This document shows, piece after piece, positions 1 to 12,302 of a stretch of DNA of 64,000 nucleotides. Position numbers and translations under genes: made by a program. The notes under the pieces are model-generated. The model did no database searches. It was not told the origin of the DNA and was given only the letters and a program-made list of their open reading frames with translations. Each line of letters opens with the position of its first letter. The stretch's first letter is position 1. This DNA is from Whalleya microplaca. Lineage: Eukaryota; Ascomycota; Sordariomycetes; Xylariales; Xylariaceae. The DNA is taken from contig MU385724.1 of NCBI GenBank assembly GCA_022497155.1, forward strand, positions 124,001 to 188,000, written 5' to 3'.

Positions 1-1021
1 TGTGCCAGGGGTTGTAGCCTCTAAAATACCTTAATGGAGAATGTTTCCCCTAGAAAACTTAAAGAAAACAGAACAGAAGGGGAAATCCACGAGCCCAACT
101 GCTGCTGACCGTACATATCCCAGACTTCTCTACTTCCTATTTCTAGCCGCCTTCGGGTCGTATTTGATTAATTGGAACGTCCCTAGTGCGAGGCCCTGTA
201 TTGATACAAAAAGGTCGTTTACTAAGGCTTGGTTGTGCAAGCTTACTACAAGATACGATTCTTACTTTGCTCTTTTTACTTGATTTCACTACGTGTAGCT
301 AATCCTGTCCCCTTTCCATGTGCCTACGTAGGGAAACGTTCGCTCTTGAAGTTGCCGTAGCCGAGGATCCGATTTCCATTCAATAGTTATCAGCCACGCA
401 ATTCCGTTGTGGTATCGGGAATTCGCAGCCGAAGGCCACTTTACAGCCTGCTGGACCCTTTCGACGGAGGGGTCTTTAGTTACCGACGCACGGAGCGCCG
501 GTTCATGAACACCTAGCTACGTGAGTGCTGATCTGAAGCTAGACCCGATTAAAATACTGTAGCCGAAAACGGTGAGAGTGCCAAGTCTGTTATAGACCAG
601 GGTCTGCGCCAAAATGTAATAATGTGATTTCTTAGCTTGTAGCGGAAATCTGGATTTGTCGCCAGAAAGTTTCTATATCACGTTCTGTACTCCGTACTCT
701 TCGATAATAGAATGTGAAAAAGATCATCCACGCTTTGCTTAGATGTTGGTTACCCCTAAGAGACATCGATGGCGACGAAGACAAAGTGAAGACTTACTAC
801 CGTAGCATATAGTTAGAATTTGCCGTGAAACATGTTTGATAGATAATATCAAGACCTAATATAGGTAGCAGGGAGCTGACGAGATTAAACAAGTTTAAGA
901 CATTATGGAGCAAGGGCTACCCAGGTTGCGAGCTGTTACCGATGATTCTAGGGGTTTCCCATTCTTGTCACTGGAACCGAATAGTTTTATTAGATCAGCG
1001 TAGGAAGTTGGAATTGATTTT
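1..1021. other. Intergenic, no gene seen
   Basis: No recognisable coding sequence. The longest open frame here (80 codons, 41-283 +) has no family resemblance. No repeat or RNA gene was noticed. Confidence 0.5.
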
Positions 1022-2522
1022 TTATTGATCTGCAGAGCCCTTAGGACCCTGTTCAGTAGATACTTTCTTGTGAACCGACCATACCTGCTTCACCACAATG
1101 CCTGCCGGAGACAACGGTGGCGAACATGAATGTATACTGTCACGGTCGCCCGTGGTAATGACCGTCCGAATCCCTGTCTCAAGGCCTAAACGATGATCAG
1201 GCATTGCTTCTAAATCGTCGGCATCTTGTCTCAACTCTAATTTCGAGCCCGCGGCGCTGTGAACCGAGCCTTGGCCGTGAATTGAAGAAGTCCGAATTTC
1301 AGCTTTTTGTAGCTTTCGAATGCCAGGATCCACACGCGTGAGCTCTGTCTCGCTGCCGTCGAATGGCATGCCTGACATCTCGCCCTGCTTTTGTCGCACT
1401 CGACTCGAATTACGACGGAGATAGCGGTCTAGGCCGCCGAAAGTATATAGTTTCGGGCTATTAGAATCCGGCTTACTGACATGGCTTTTTGGAAAGCATC
1501 GCCGGAATAGCGGTCGTAGGTTGATTAACGATGCGCAAATAAGACCCGATGCCAGTTCCGCCATTGCCCATGCAGCGACTGGTGCCGAGTCCCATGAGAA
1601 GTCCGCGCCGATCCGGGTATAATAGATCAGGCGACATGCCGATATGATGCAGGTTCTAATACAGAAGAGTTAGGGCGTAGGAAAAAAAGTTCCATAGCAG
1701 CAGAACTTACAAAAACCCTAGGGTGAAAACCCCCATGATTGCCCACTTGTGCCCGCGCTTCAAGTTGAGCCGCCAAACCACAGGCATTGGAAGGAGCAAA
1801 ACGATGATATCGGTGACGATATTGCCAACCGCATTGATCAATGCAACCTTTGTGGTATTCACACATTTCCTATTTTCTAGACTGGCGTCCCAGGTAGATT
1901 CGATAGGTGAACATTGGAATATAAGAACGAAAATTTGAGCAAGAACCCAAGCTGAAACCAAGGCCATTATCGCAATGTAGGTCAATCGATAATATGATAC
2001 CTCTTGGATCAATCGGTAGTACTGGAAGAACAGGCTGAATTTGATACAGAGCAGTGTGATGTTGTAAACTATCGTCCCAAGATATAGAAGCTATTGCGAT
2101 ATGTCAGTATCTTGCCGCACAGTGGCTGATGTAATTGAAGCCTCCCACCTTCCAAAAATCTGTAGTATTCATGGTTTTCAAGTCCCAGAAGTGATAACCG
2201 AGCCCGTACTTGGTGTGTACGCATGATATGATACCGGAAGTGATGGTTCCAATCTAGCAGAAGGCAAAGTTAGCTATGACCTGGAAATCTTCCGACCTGC
2301 ATAGGTGGAAAAGTTTTGGATAGAACCGACCAAGCCTGCTATCGCCATGTAATCATCCAGCCAAAGTTGTCCCAATATCTTGTGTCTTGTGTGTATTCGT
2401 AGCAAAACGACCATTGTCGCAGAGACCATACACACTACCGCAACGCCGATTGGCAATGCTATGCGATTGCCATGATGGAGAGCCTCGAGTTTCTCTTGAT
2501 CTAGAGTACCCGAGTAGCTCAT
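1022..2522 (-). CDS. Pth11-like rhodopsin-domain seven-TM receptor protein
   Basis: Likely a plasma-membrane protein of the fungal Pth11-like/rhodopsin-domain family, members of which act as putative surface receptors. I propose four exons: 2522-2331, 2253-2149, 2090-1711 and 1655-1022, which close to 436 codons. Introns start GTCGGT, GTGGGA and GTAAGT; the last two have TACTGAC and CCTAAC branch sites. TM1 covers about residues 21-43 and the family LDD motif follows at 55-57. Exon 3 carries the QCSP cysteine segment, the long NAVGNIVTDIIVLLLPMP helix and the basic loop after it. Exon 4 gives the last two TM segments, ending in NLRPLFRR, and a charged cytoplasmic tail. No CFEM domain is seen. 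The first intron has an unusual donor, so that junction is the least certain. The frame is otherwise open, unlike the related pseudogene at 29-30 kb. Ligand and role are unknown. Confidence 0.8.
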
Positions 2523-4358
2523 CGTCGCGGGTTCAATGTCCTTGATGGCCGCATATCAACTAAGAGAATCCCAAATTCGGATTGAACGCGTGGATGGCTG
2601 TCTGTAATATGTATGTCTTCAGATGAAGAACTCTTAGATCGATGCGTTCCGTACTAGGAGGAGAGGAAACAAATCTCCACCAAGGCACCATCCTGATCTT
2701 CCCCATAAAGAGGAGACATATATAAGATCGCCGGTACGCGTGCGCGTAACCTACATATGCCACATGGGTGACCAGGGCAGTCTAGTAACCGAGTGGACAT
2801 TGCGTGCATACTCGTTGCGCGATAAAGAATAAACCCCGAATCTCGAAACTCGACTGTCTCCATAGTCAGACTGTCCATTGTGATCCCTACTGCGCTTTGA
2901 TGGAACGCCCCTGTGCATCTACTGTTATAGTAAAAGATATTCTTGCGCTTATCTTTATACGGCTCTAGCTGCATGGCAGTTGAAAACGTGGGGCTAGGCA
3001 CTAATTCGTGATTGGGTTTGGGGCCATCTTGCATTGTGGACTGAATCCGGGATACCTGGACCACCCCGGTTCACCTCATACCATTCCAGACGAAGAGCTG
3101 AGAAGGTCTGAAACCGTATGCATGGTAAGTTGAAAGGTGAGCTTGTCTACATACACCACGTACAATGCAGAAAATAGTACTCCAGCGATCTTCATATGAC
3201 GTGTGAACGAGCTAATCAGGGAAACTAGGAAGCTATCGTCTTAACGATATCTAGATCGCATTCCGAACCGTGGGTATACTATCAATGGTTGGCTCCACGC
3301 CTTCGTTTGACACCAGAAGTGGAGACTGTCGGTTCGGCTCACCTTATTTACATAGTATTAAACTTTCGAGTAATTTTCCAAACCTCGGCTTAAGAAGTAT
3401 TCTAACTCCCGCTGTCTATATGTATTGGAAGAACTAGTATCCTCACGTTGTTGTGGCTCATGATATCATGATATTCCACTGCTCACTACCGCCTCGTCTC
3501 AATTTCAGTAACTGCAGAAAGAATGTTTCTTTTTTGTATGGAAAATCATAGATAACAAGCAGTCGTAAGATAGTATTATCCATAGGTTAACCCCTGAAAT
3601 AATGTAAAATTCCGCGGTGGGTAGATATAGCGGAAAGAGCCCGCTACAAGGATATGTTTCAATATTAGCAAAGCAAACTGAAGTATTCCGAAGCCATAAT
3701 TGTAAGAGAAATACATGTTTATAAGATCGTCTCAAGGGACTTCACCAAACATATGAATTCACTACGAGAGCCTGTCCACTTCCATTATTTCAGGGGTTGG
3801 CTTATACGTGATTACAATAGAAAAGTCAGCTCTTATATGACACCGTTGACTATATTTGAGTTCTGTCCACTCTATCGCATGTTGTTAACATATATGGGGA
3901 CGCTAAAATTCATACAGGGGGCGTACTTCAATAGCGGTAAACATGGTTCAAGGGCTTACAACAATGTAACCATGTTTCATATAGGGGAAAAAAACCTGGA
4001 GCTAGAATGTGTGTACTTGATTTAACAACTTAGCTTCAGAAGAGTATAGGTATAGTTGAGAAGGAATGAATATATTATCGATATTATTTTGAAGGAGTTG
4101 AGACAATGAATGTAGAGTGTTGAGCGGAAAACCTGTCAACCCTAAGGTGTATGTCTCAGGAGCAAAATGCTTGTGATCCACCACACTGAAGCTATATGTG
4201 CACAGTAAGACAGAGTAGGTAGCACTTTTACAGTCGAACAGAAACCTCACTAAATACTAAGTATGCATCTAATGAAAGAATGCCATACCATCTTTCCCAA
4301 TCTTTTGATGATCCCAAGTATGCCTTTTTAACCAACCCTTGAAATGTTAGAATCCATA
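2523..4358. other. Intergenic, AT-rich, no gene seen
   Basis: About 1.8 kb upstream of the receptor gene. Several open frames of 70-136 codons occur (e.g. 2654-3064 -), but none resembles a known family or shows coherent splice structure. The DNA becomes more AT-rich towards the MITE at 4359. Confidence 0.4.
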
Positions 4359-4687
4359 CTTGCTATGGCTAATTTGCCTCGACACGCCCCTAGGGCGTTG
4401 CGCTTTAACTAGTAAAAGACTCTAGTAATATAAAAATTCCGATATATATTAGTGGAGTATAAAAGTGACTTGGCTTTTAGTATAATTTATAATATAAGTT
4501 GAAGTACTTTTGCTACGTATTATTATATATTTAAAACAAGAATATAAACGCTTAACGAATCTATATTTATCTATTTATATTTAAGGTGGTAGCAGATGTA
4601 TATCGGAGATTTTTATATTATATAGGCTTTTTACTAATTAAAGCGCAACGCCCTAGGGGCGTGTCGAGGCGAATTAGCTATAGCAAG
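4359..4687. mobile_element. MITE copy 1 (329 bp, long TIRs, TA duplication)
   Basis: Non-coding element with near-perfect terminal inverted repeats of roughly 80 bp. They begin CTTGCTATGGCTAATTTGCC and contain the palindrome GCCCCTAGGGC. The interior is very AT-rich. TA flanks both ends (4357-4358 and 4688-4689), as in Tc1/mariner-type insertions. It has no ORF and would need a transposase encoded elsewhere. Copy 2 lies 237 bp downstream and has exactly the same length. Confidence 0.9.
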
Positions 4688-4924
4688 TAATTCCATTAAG
4701 AGAGGCGGGTCGGGCTAAGTTGCAGTTCTTCGGTAACACCGTTGGACTAAGAGTCCAAGAGAAATTGACTTGTTGTGACAAATCACCTCAAGACGCACCG
4801 AAACGAGTTCGAGGCGGGAGAGAAAGAATACATGGATGTTCAAATTCCAATTATAGCTTGTCGTTGAATTACATCTAAGGTGGCGTTGTAGATTATGCCC
4901 TCCCTTGAGTAGGCATGATATATA

Positions 4925-5253
4925 CTTGCTATGGCTAATTCGCCTCGATACGCCCCTAGGGCGTTACGCTTTAACTAATAAAAGACCCTAGTAATATAAA
5001 AATTCCGATATATATCAGTAGAGTATAAAAGTGACTTAGCTTTTAGTATAATTTATTATATAAATTAAAGTACTCTTGCTACGCATTATTATATATTTAA
5101 AACAAGAATATATATGCTTAACGAATCTACATTTATCTACTAATATTTAAAATAGTAGCGGATGTATATCGGAAAATTTTATATTACATAAGCTTTTTAC
5201 TAATTAAAGCGTAACGCCCTAGGGGCGTGTCGAGGCGAATTAGCTATAGCAAG
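4925..5253. mobile_element. MITE copy 2 (329 bp, same family and orientation)
   Basis: Second copy of the element at 4359-4687, with the same length and orientation, the same TIRs and scattered substitutions. TA flanks both ends (4923-4924 and 5254-5255). Two separately TA-flanked copies close together suggest independent or local hops rather than a tandem duplication. Confidence 0.9.
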
Positions 5254-5889
5254 TAGTCCCCCTTAATGTGTCCTTTGAATGTGAAATCGAGTGTTAGGTT
5301 ATATGGTACTAGACGAAATTACATCATGTCACTATCTAATTATTTGTGATCTAAAACTGACTCATAGTTCGAAGCAATGCATTTTCCCGGGGCCATTATC
5401 ACCTAGCTGCATAGTGTAATTAAAAGGAAGAAGGTGAATCTAGAAGTCGAAGCAAAGTCTAGCGAACAGCGAATTTATTGCTAATATAATATTACGCAGG
5501 GAAAGTTGAAGACAAGTGGGTTCTACCTCTCGTCAATACCTAGCTGCAGAAAGCTTGACCCTGAAGTTTGGTACTTCTGGAACTTCATCGGAATGACTAG
5601 TAGGTTAGAATACAGTCATTTTAGCCATCCCGGGACTTCGTGATGATATTCGGCTGAGAATATGAAACGGGAGGTAAATTATGAGGTTATGTTTTGTACT
5701 TATTCTACGATTGAGTCTCATTTAACAATCTGCATCAACTAAGTACGAATCAATCAGCCTCCAAAATGCCGTTACTGGTTTCTCATAGAGCCCCTAACAT
5801 ACTCGTCCCTATAGTACTGAGATTGATTACTTGGGTAGTAATAGCCTAAGGATATAAAGGCATGGGAAATAAGTCGGATGACGCTACTA
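5254..5889. other. Intergenic, no gene seen
   Basis: Stretch between MITE copy 2 and the 3' end of the amine oxidase gene. No coding signal or repeat was noticed. Confidence 0.4.
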
Positions 5890-7335
5890 TCAACCTAGGC
5901 TTTTCACGACCTCAGCAGCGGTCGCCTCTCCAGATCGTAGAGCGCCCTCCATGTAACCCTTCCATTTCACTGCGAGCTCAGTACCTGCAAAATATATATT
6001 GCCAACTGGATCCCGCATCTCTTTTCCAGCGTCGGAGGTCAGCACGCCTGGCATGATAACAGGGCTTGGACCACCCCATGTCCAGGGGTCTTTGGTCCAT
6101 TCCTTTTCAATCACATTGATGGGCTCGGGGATCTGGATGTCCTCACGGCCGACCTCCTTTAGGGCCGTTCCAAAGAGTGACCGCATTTGTGCCGTCCCCT
6201 GTCTTCTCCGCTCCGCGGCTGGGAATTTGCTCCAGCGCCGTCCCATGTCACCCACAAGGAACATAGTAATAGAATATTGGCCATCGGCATTGACAGAAGT
6301 GTCGCGGCTGGTACTCGCCGGACCCCGAAACGAAGTAAAGCCGCCCGATAGATTGGCTTCGAGCCACCAGGGGTCCGAAAAGACGAAGACGGTCTTAGCC
6401 CAGTAGCCCAGCGCGGTAGAATCTGCTAAGGTTCTCTTATTCTCAGGCAATGCGGGCGAGAACTTGATAGTCGGATAGAGAGTAGTAGGAATAGACACAA
6501 CAACTTTACGGGCTGTGAAGGTGCCGCGATGAGGTGTGTCTACTCTGACACCATCATTCTGGGTTGTGATACGGGTGACAGGGGTAAAGGTGCGTGTTGT
6601 CCCTACAGGTAATTCGGCGGCGAGGCGTTCACAAAAGGTCTGGTTACCTTGACGGTTACGCAGATATTGACCCCCATCTTTCCTGTCTGATGAGATGTTG
6701 TGCAGTCCAGTTCCGCTCTTAACATAATTGATAAGAAACAAGAGGCTCATTTCTTCGCAATCGGCACCGAGAAGGGCACGACACAACAGAGACACTGTGT
6801 CTAGGAGAAGTGGGTCGCCGCCAGCCTTCTCAAGATAGTCCTTAACACTAATCTTGTCAAGCTCTTCAGCGTCGATACCAAGGTGTGGGTGCTCAAGATT
6901 GCTGTCGTAGACAAGCTTGTTGAAGTGCTGGATAAACTCGTTCAATTTTATCATATCCTCTTCATTGCCAATTGCTGGTAATTGCCCGTAAGGATAAGTC
7001 GATGTCGAACCGTCTTGCGTCTCGAAAATGGAGATTCCCTCTGCACGCTGCTGTACCAGGTCGAAATCGTACTTCTTCGCGAGGGCATATATCTTGGATT
7101 GGCTCGTGTCATTGATCCAGGCCGCTCCCATATCGATCTTCCCGCCTCGCTCGGAAGCATCAGCTGTTAGCGTCTTGCCACCGACGCGGTCCTGTGCCTC
7201 AAGAACAATGACGCTATGGCCGGCCTTGTGAATGCTTACGGCAGCTTGTAGGCCACTCAGACCCCCGCCCACAACGATTACATCGGATGAATAACTCATA
7301 GTGTCGGATGCGGAAGAGTTTCTGATTAGTGTCAT
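5890..7335 (-). CDS. Flavin-containing monoamine oxidase family protein
   Basis: Predicted FAD-dependent amine oxidase, which would oxidise amines to imines/aldehydes with release of H2O2. It is a single exon of 481 aa, close to the length of Aspergillus MAO-N. The dinucleotide-binding motif VVGGGLSG lies at residues 21-28, followed by VIVLEAQDRVGGKT. The C-terminal FAD motif reads NIYFAGTE...GYMEGALRSGE. At the position where animal MAO-A/B carry the FAD-linking cysteine (SGGC), this protein has WGGPSPV with no cysteine, so FAD is expected to be non-covalent, as known for MAO-N. No signal peptide or C-terminal membrane helix is seen; the last residues are KSLG, not a clear peroxisomal signal. 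ATG at 7335 is the first in frame; the second (residue 13) is a possible alternative. The substrate cannot be inferred. Confidence 0.92.
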   Translation of the reverse strand: MTLIRNSSASDTMSYSSDVIVVGGGLSGLQAAVSIHKAGHSVIVLEAQDRVGGKTLTADASERGGKIDMGAAWINDTSQSKIYALAKKYDFDLVQQRAEGISIFETQDGSTSTYPYGQLPAIGNEEDMIKLNEFIQHFNKLVYDSNLEHPHLGIDAEELDKISVKDYLEKAGGDPLLLDTVSLLCRALLGADCEEMSLLFLINYVKSGTGLHNISSDRKDGGQYLRNRQGNQTFCERLAAELPVGTTRTFTPVTRITTQNDGVRVDTPHRGTFTARKVVVSIPTTLYPTIKFSPALPENKRTLADSTALGYWAKTVFVFSDPWWLEANLSGGFTSFRGPASTSRDTSVNADGQYSITMFLVGDMGRRWSKFPAAERRRQGTAQMRSLFGTALKEVGREDIQIPEPINVIEKEWTKDPWTWGGPSPVIMPGVLTSDAGKEMRDPVGNIYFAGTELAVKWKGYMEGALRSGEATAAEVVKSLG

Positions 7336-8799
7336 AGTAGAAAGTGGTGACTACCTATGTTTTTTCAGGTGGATAAATAGAAAAATTGCTATAACGTTCA
7401 ACTGGCGAGCAACGCATGCCTTTATACGTGGTCAATGGTATTGTCCTCCTACTCAGACGTAGCACAGCAGAAGCTGAAAGATGGAATGCGCGGGAGGCGA
7501 TCCAGAACTCAGCCTTAAAAATGGGCCAGCACTACGTGGACAAGTTTCGGTTTTCCCCGGACCCCGCGATACTTTCATTGAAGGTCTTCCCATGCCGCTT
7601 AAAGATGTAGAGCGATCTGCTTTGATCGACGCCCGGGATTCATACTTGTGGTCCACTTTTCCCCGTGCTGCGTGAGGAGTGTCCGGACCCGCGGATCCCG
7701 TCGGGGAGAGTTTCAACTTCTTATTATTGTCAACCCTCCTATTACTTGCTATCATGTTTCTCTTTCATTAATGTCGAGCAAACATATGAAGTTTGAACTA
7801 AGAACCGAATGTACTGGCATTCGTTCTGCCAATGTTCTAATCGAGCGTCTTTTGGGAATCAGCTATGGAATTTTTAGAGAATGTATCTCCACATACGCAT
7901 CATTTCAACAACGCTCTTTAAGGATATTGTAACGTGGTTATGAAAAATGATTTTCTAAGCCTACAGAGACAAGGGACTTACTCCTACTATGTTTCCATAT
8001 ACCCTGGTTGTTTAGTATGATTCCGAGGGTCAATGAAGCTTAGAACCTGGGACGGAAAACTTGAAGTTCTAGGTCTTGCGCCCGCAATTCTGATTTGAGA
8101 ACTATGACGACTCTGAAAAACGTGATGATTACTTTCTTCTTGCATCTGGGTTACATCACTTCCTAGCTGCACTGGTTGAAGGGCCATCGTTAGTTTTTCA
8201 CTGCCTCGCTTCCGGCTTGTGCGTCCGACATGCTTTCCCATTGAAAATGAATCTTGCAGTTGACGTTGTTGATGTAATTTACCTCAAATTTCCCCTTGGT
8301 GAATAAATGGGCCCGTGAGGTAACGCAAGAGAAAAGTCAAGGCACTAGCATGCTGTTTGACCCTCACTTCAAGAGCCGTTATGAACTATGAGAAGAGAGG
8401 ACAGTGTGACAATACTGCCCCCAGCAGCCGATCCCAAGGAAGCCAAAATGTACAATCTGATAAGAAAGTATGTCAAGGTTACGAAAGACGCCAACTCGAG
8501 AACTAGCAAGAAACAAAATTGGTACCTATCCGAGACTGTACTACTACAGAGATGTCATGTACTCTTTCTAGGGAAAACTGAGCGTGTTCTACCTAGCGTT
8601 TTTACATCGGCCGATTCCATCTCATTATAAATTTCAGATCGTTAACCCTATTCCATACTACTTGCGTCACGTGTCTCAGACAGTCAGTATTGCGACGTTG
8701 GCAACGATAGGTTTCAATGCTTCCATCTTCAATTTATTTCTGCATCAAAGCATGTCTCAGTTATTCCCACCGTAACGTGACGTAACAGACAGTCAGCTC
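7336..8799. other. Intergenic, no firm gene
   Basis: About 1.5 kb between the amine oxidase start and the AAA ATPase end. An 84-codon ATG frame on the minus strand (8241-7987) and an 80-codon frame on the plus strand (8388-8630) are open but match nothing I recognise. Not annotated as genes. Confidence 0.4.
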
Positions 8800-11129
8800 T
8801 CACGCATCTATGTCAACAAACCCTAGCCAGTCCCTTTCAAACTCGCCCTGGACTTTAGTAAACGATTCTAGCTGGGCAGCATCGAGTTTACGACCGTCAA
8901 ATGCGGCCAGGCTCTCGGCAGCCTTGACGATATTCTTGATCTGGCGACCGTTAAGTTCGTGCTTCGCTAGGGCATCCAACTCCTCCTCGCTTATGTCCAC
9001 GCCACCTGTTACACGGTTGCAGAAATTGCGCCAGATGGTGCGGCGCGAAGTTTCACTCAGGTTTGAGTAACGAAGAGGAACATGTATGCGGCTTGCAAAG
9101 GCGTCATCGAAAGTACCCACACGATTTGTTGTGAGGAAAAGGATACCCTGGTAATCTAAATACTCAAGTTAGCATTCAAATAAACCCGGAAGCCTGCTCG
9201 AGTTCAAAGAGTGAGGAAGGATGGAAGTTCGGTTACTTACACTCGAGGACTCGCAGGAAAACAGATACCATTGCATTGCGCTGCATATCATTCAGGCTTC
9301 GGCGCTCAAGGAATACATCGGCCTCGTCAATCAGTAGTACAGCCTTCCAGGCGGTTGCGATGTCCATAATTCGTTTCAACTTCAATTCCAGGTTCCAGCT
9401 GTCGGTACCCAGGTCGCCTGCGGATACCATATAGAGCGGTCGGTGCACTGATTCTGCCACGCACTCGGCCGTCAACGTCTTTCCAACTCCTGGTGGACCA
9501 TGAAGGACCATGACGAGTCCTTTTCCCTTGCCCTTGATGATGTCGTCAAACCCATCTGGCGTATTCTGATTCCGACGTGTATGCATTGATACCAGGGCTT
9601 GCAAGGTCCGTTTGGGGACAGGGTCCAATACTAACTGTTCGAAGCACGTCTCGTCCCACGCGACTGGCGAGAGATTGTCCACAAAGAATTCCATGAATTC
9701 CCTATGGTTAAACGAGAAGCCACGCACAACTGAATTGGCCACCATCAAGTCCTCTTCCAGAAGTGCGTCGAAAATATCGTCACTCTTATCGATACCTTCA
9801 TTGTATTTACGCAAGGTACGCTGGCGTTTGGCAGCTTCGGTTCGGTCGAGCTCCTCCAACTCAAACATGTCGCCAGCTTCAAATTGGCTGTAGGTCTTGG
9901 CGTCAATCGCAACACGACCAGTGAAATTGAATCGATCATATTTTTCGATACCAGCAATGCGTTTGACAGCCACGCCGCTGTAGTCTTTGAAATGCTGTCC
10001 GGTCATCTGCTGAAAGCGGCGGCCTCGTTCAAGCAACTGCGTACGGATCTCTGCTGCGGATGGATGGAAGTTAAGGGGCATTACGTTCAGATTTTTACAT
10101 AGCATTGTGCCGGCGTATTTGGGGATGCGGAAGGTGTCGTAGCGCCAGCCGAACTTCTCACCATCATAGTCGATGAATTTGACTTTCAATGCCAGGCAGG
10201 GTTCCTGGTCATCCTCATACCAAAAACCATGAAGTTTGAAAGCTCGCGGCTGGCCAAGAATACGAGTGAAGACGAGACAGCCAGGCTTGAACACTGTCCA
10301 GAGGTACTCGTAGCTGATAGGGCTGAATTCGCTATTCTGGAAACGTTGAGAGGCTTTGAAAGAATCTTCAAGCTCCTTGTCGATCCATCCTAGGAGAAGT
10401 TCCAAATAACCGAGAGATTTCTCATCGTCTTTGAATCGTTCCAAGCCTATTGATTCTAACTCGTTGCGAAAGAAGAATAAGCAATATGCAGGCAAGTCGA
10501 GCTCAACATCCTGCTGAGCATCGATTGGTTCAAAGGGAAAATCGACAACAACATCTTGGAGTAGTTGCTTCAAAGATTGCGGGTTTACACTAAGGCATCT
10601 AGAGTCAGTATCTTCTCTTGCAAGTAGGATTCTGGAGGTACTGGATCTAAGGCCTATCTCAAGAGGCCTTAACTCTGTATTATACCGCAGAAGGGAGCTG
10701 TTTCTTGAAAGGGGACTTAAACAAGATTGTATGATACTATGGGACTCTAATCGTTGCTTACTGTAGGCGCGTGCGTTTGAAGTGGCCGTTCTTTTTGAAG
10801 TGGCGAGTCTCAGTGAGGGCATAGAGTTTCCACCAGTCATGCTTCCCATCTTCTTCTTGGCTCTTGCGCTTGCTGTATACTTTGTTGCCGTCTGAATCGT
10901 GTTTCCTATCTATGAGTGCGAGCTCACACTGCATCTCCTGGGGTCCCTCTGGCTCTTCGGATTCTTCGGGTTCCGGGGGGCTTGGTGATACCACATCGGG
11001 ATCAATCTAGTGTCTGTCAACATAACTGTTGCTTGATATAGTGCTGGCTAATGAACGAGTGCACTTCTTGATATAACTGAATGAACCTGTTGTAATGAAA
11101 TCACTTACTTGTACTTCCTCTGAAGCCAT
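8800..11129 (-). CDS. AAA ATPase with N-terminal DUF7025-type region
   Basis: ATP-driven remodelling protein of the fungal AAA family with an N-terminal DUF7025-type region; substrate unknown. Proposed exons are 11129-11109, 11006-10762, 10598-9241 and 9155-8800, closing to 659 aa. Exon 1 encodes only MASEEVQ before a GTAAGT donor. The last intron (9240-9156) joins VLE to YYQGILFLTTNRV, which fits the family exactly. Walker A GPPGVGKT is encoded near 9480-9500, Walker B LLIDEADVFLERR near 9300-9340, and the sensor-1 TTNR and an arginine-finger-like SRIH follow in exon 4. The acceptor of intron 2 is uncertain: I chose TACTGACTCTAG ending at 10599 because it restores a smooth reading into CLSVNPQSLKQLL, but other in-frame acceptors exist. 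The N-terminus is acidic (PEPEESEEPEGP). Members of this family are numerous in filamentous fungi. Confidence 0.85.
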
Positions 11130-12302
11130 GGTGCAACGTGAATTCCTGAGGGATGTTTACTTGGTCGATAGACTTGAATTGAATGACGGCTATTTCGTCT
11201 ATTTAAGTAACGAGGTAGAGAGACACTGCAATCAACTATATAGCATGTTCATGTCGAATATCTCACACCGTGCTTGAATATTGTGCAGCGGTACATGAGA
11301 GGTCCAAGTGTCTTTAGCATGATTGGTTGCATTTACGACGCAAGGTAGGTTGCCTCACAGCCTACATACAAATGTTCAGCCAATACCTATGTGGAACGTG
11401 GATAGCTGCCTAGATAAATGATCCTAGTGGCAATGCCTGCTTCCCGGAAGTAATATAATGAGTCATGTTGTCGGAGTATAATTGTCTGTCTTGATATTGC
11501 AAAGTCCTAATTGGTTACCTAGTTTCGCTCATAGAAGATAATGCTATACTGATTGTGGGGAGGACTAGTTTCTTAGCCCGCGCACCTCTTTGTTGCCTCC
11601 AAATCCCAGCTATCCAAGGCTTAGTTCCGGCCACGAAAATAATATCTAGCCGAGAAGCATTAACAGTCTATTCATTATACATAAATAGAGGAAGGCGGCA
11701 GGGCGATAAGGCAGATTACAGCGATCTAGAAAGATTCATAGGCTATCACTACCTGTTTTACCGAGTCTAACCCCAGTCCATGCCTGGCGCTAGTGTGCCT
11801 GCGTGCATACTAAAAGCTCTCGACGGGACTTCCAGCTTCTTGGCCATGGTCGCGGCCCGTTTGTTATAAGTCAGTCGATATGGCTATCACGATGCACACA
11901 ATTTTGTAGGGATTCGTAGATTTCGTGATGTGTAACTTGTTCGATATTAAGATTATACCGTACTTCAAAATCATATGCTTCGAGGATTTGATCCAGAAGG
12001 GGCTTGCTCCAATCGTCAGGCCAAGAGGCGGCTCATGTGATGTTGCTGGCAAGCTTTCGCAGCATTTGGCAAGAAAGCCAATACCTAGGTAGGGAACTCA
12101 TCCTCTAACCCACTAAGGTGTATCTGAGAGGCGTTTCATGACTCCTGCCCTCATTATGGCTTGAGTTTAGATAAGAAGCTAAAGAGAAATAATGACTGTC
12201 AGTATCGAGAAACAAGACATAGAATCATTGAACATATTAAGGGCTCAAGAACAAAAGATAGGTAGAGATCCATGGAAAAGGCCACCATCATCGAGCTAAA
12301 GA
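11130..12302. other. Intergenic, no gene seen
   Basis: Upstream of the AAA ATPase and downstream of the MAK32-like gene. Only short frames of no recognisable family occur. A TACCTAGGTA palindrome lies near 12081. Confidence 0.4.

Noticed and set aside
2654..3064. 136-codon minus-strand frame upstream of the receptor gene
   Set aside because: No recognisable domain, no splice structure linking it to the receptor exons, and composition like the surrounding non-coding DNA.
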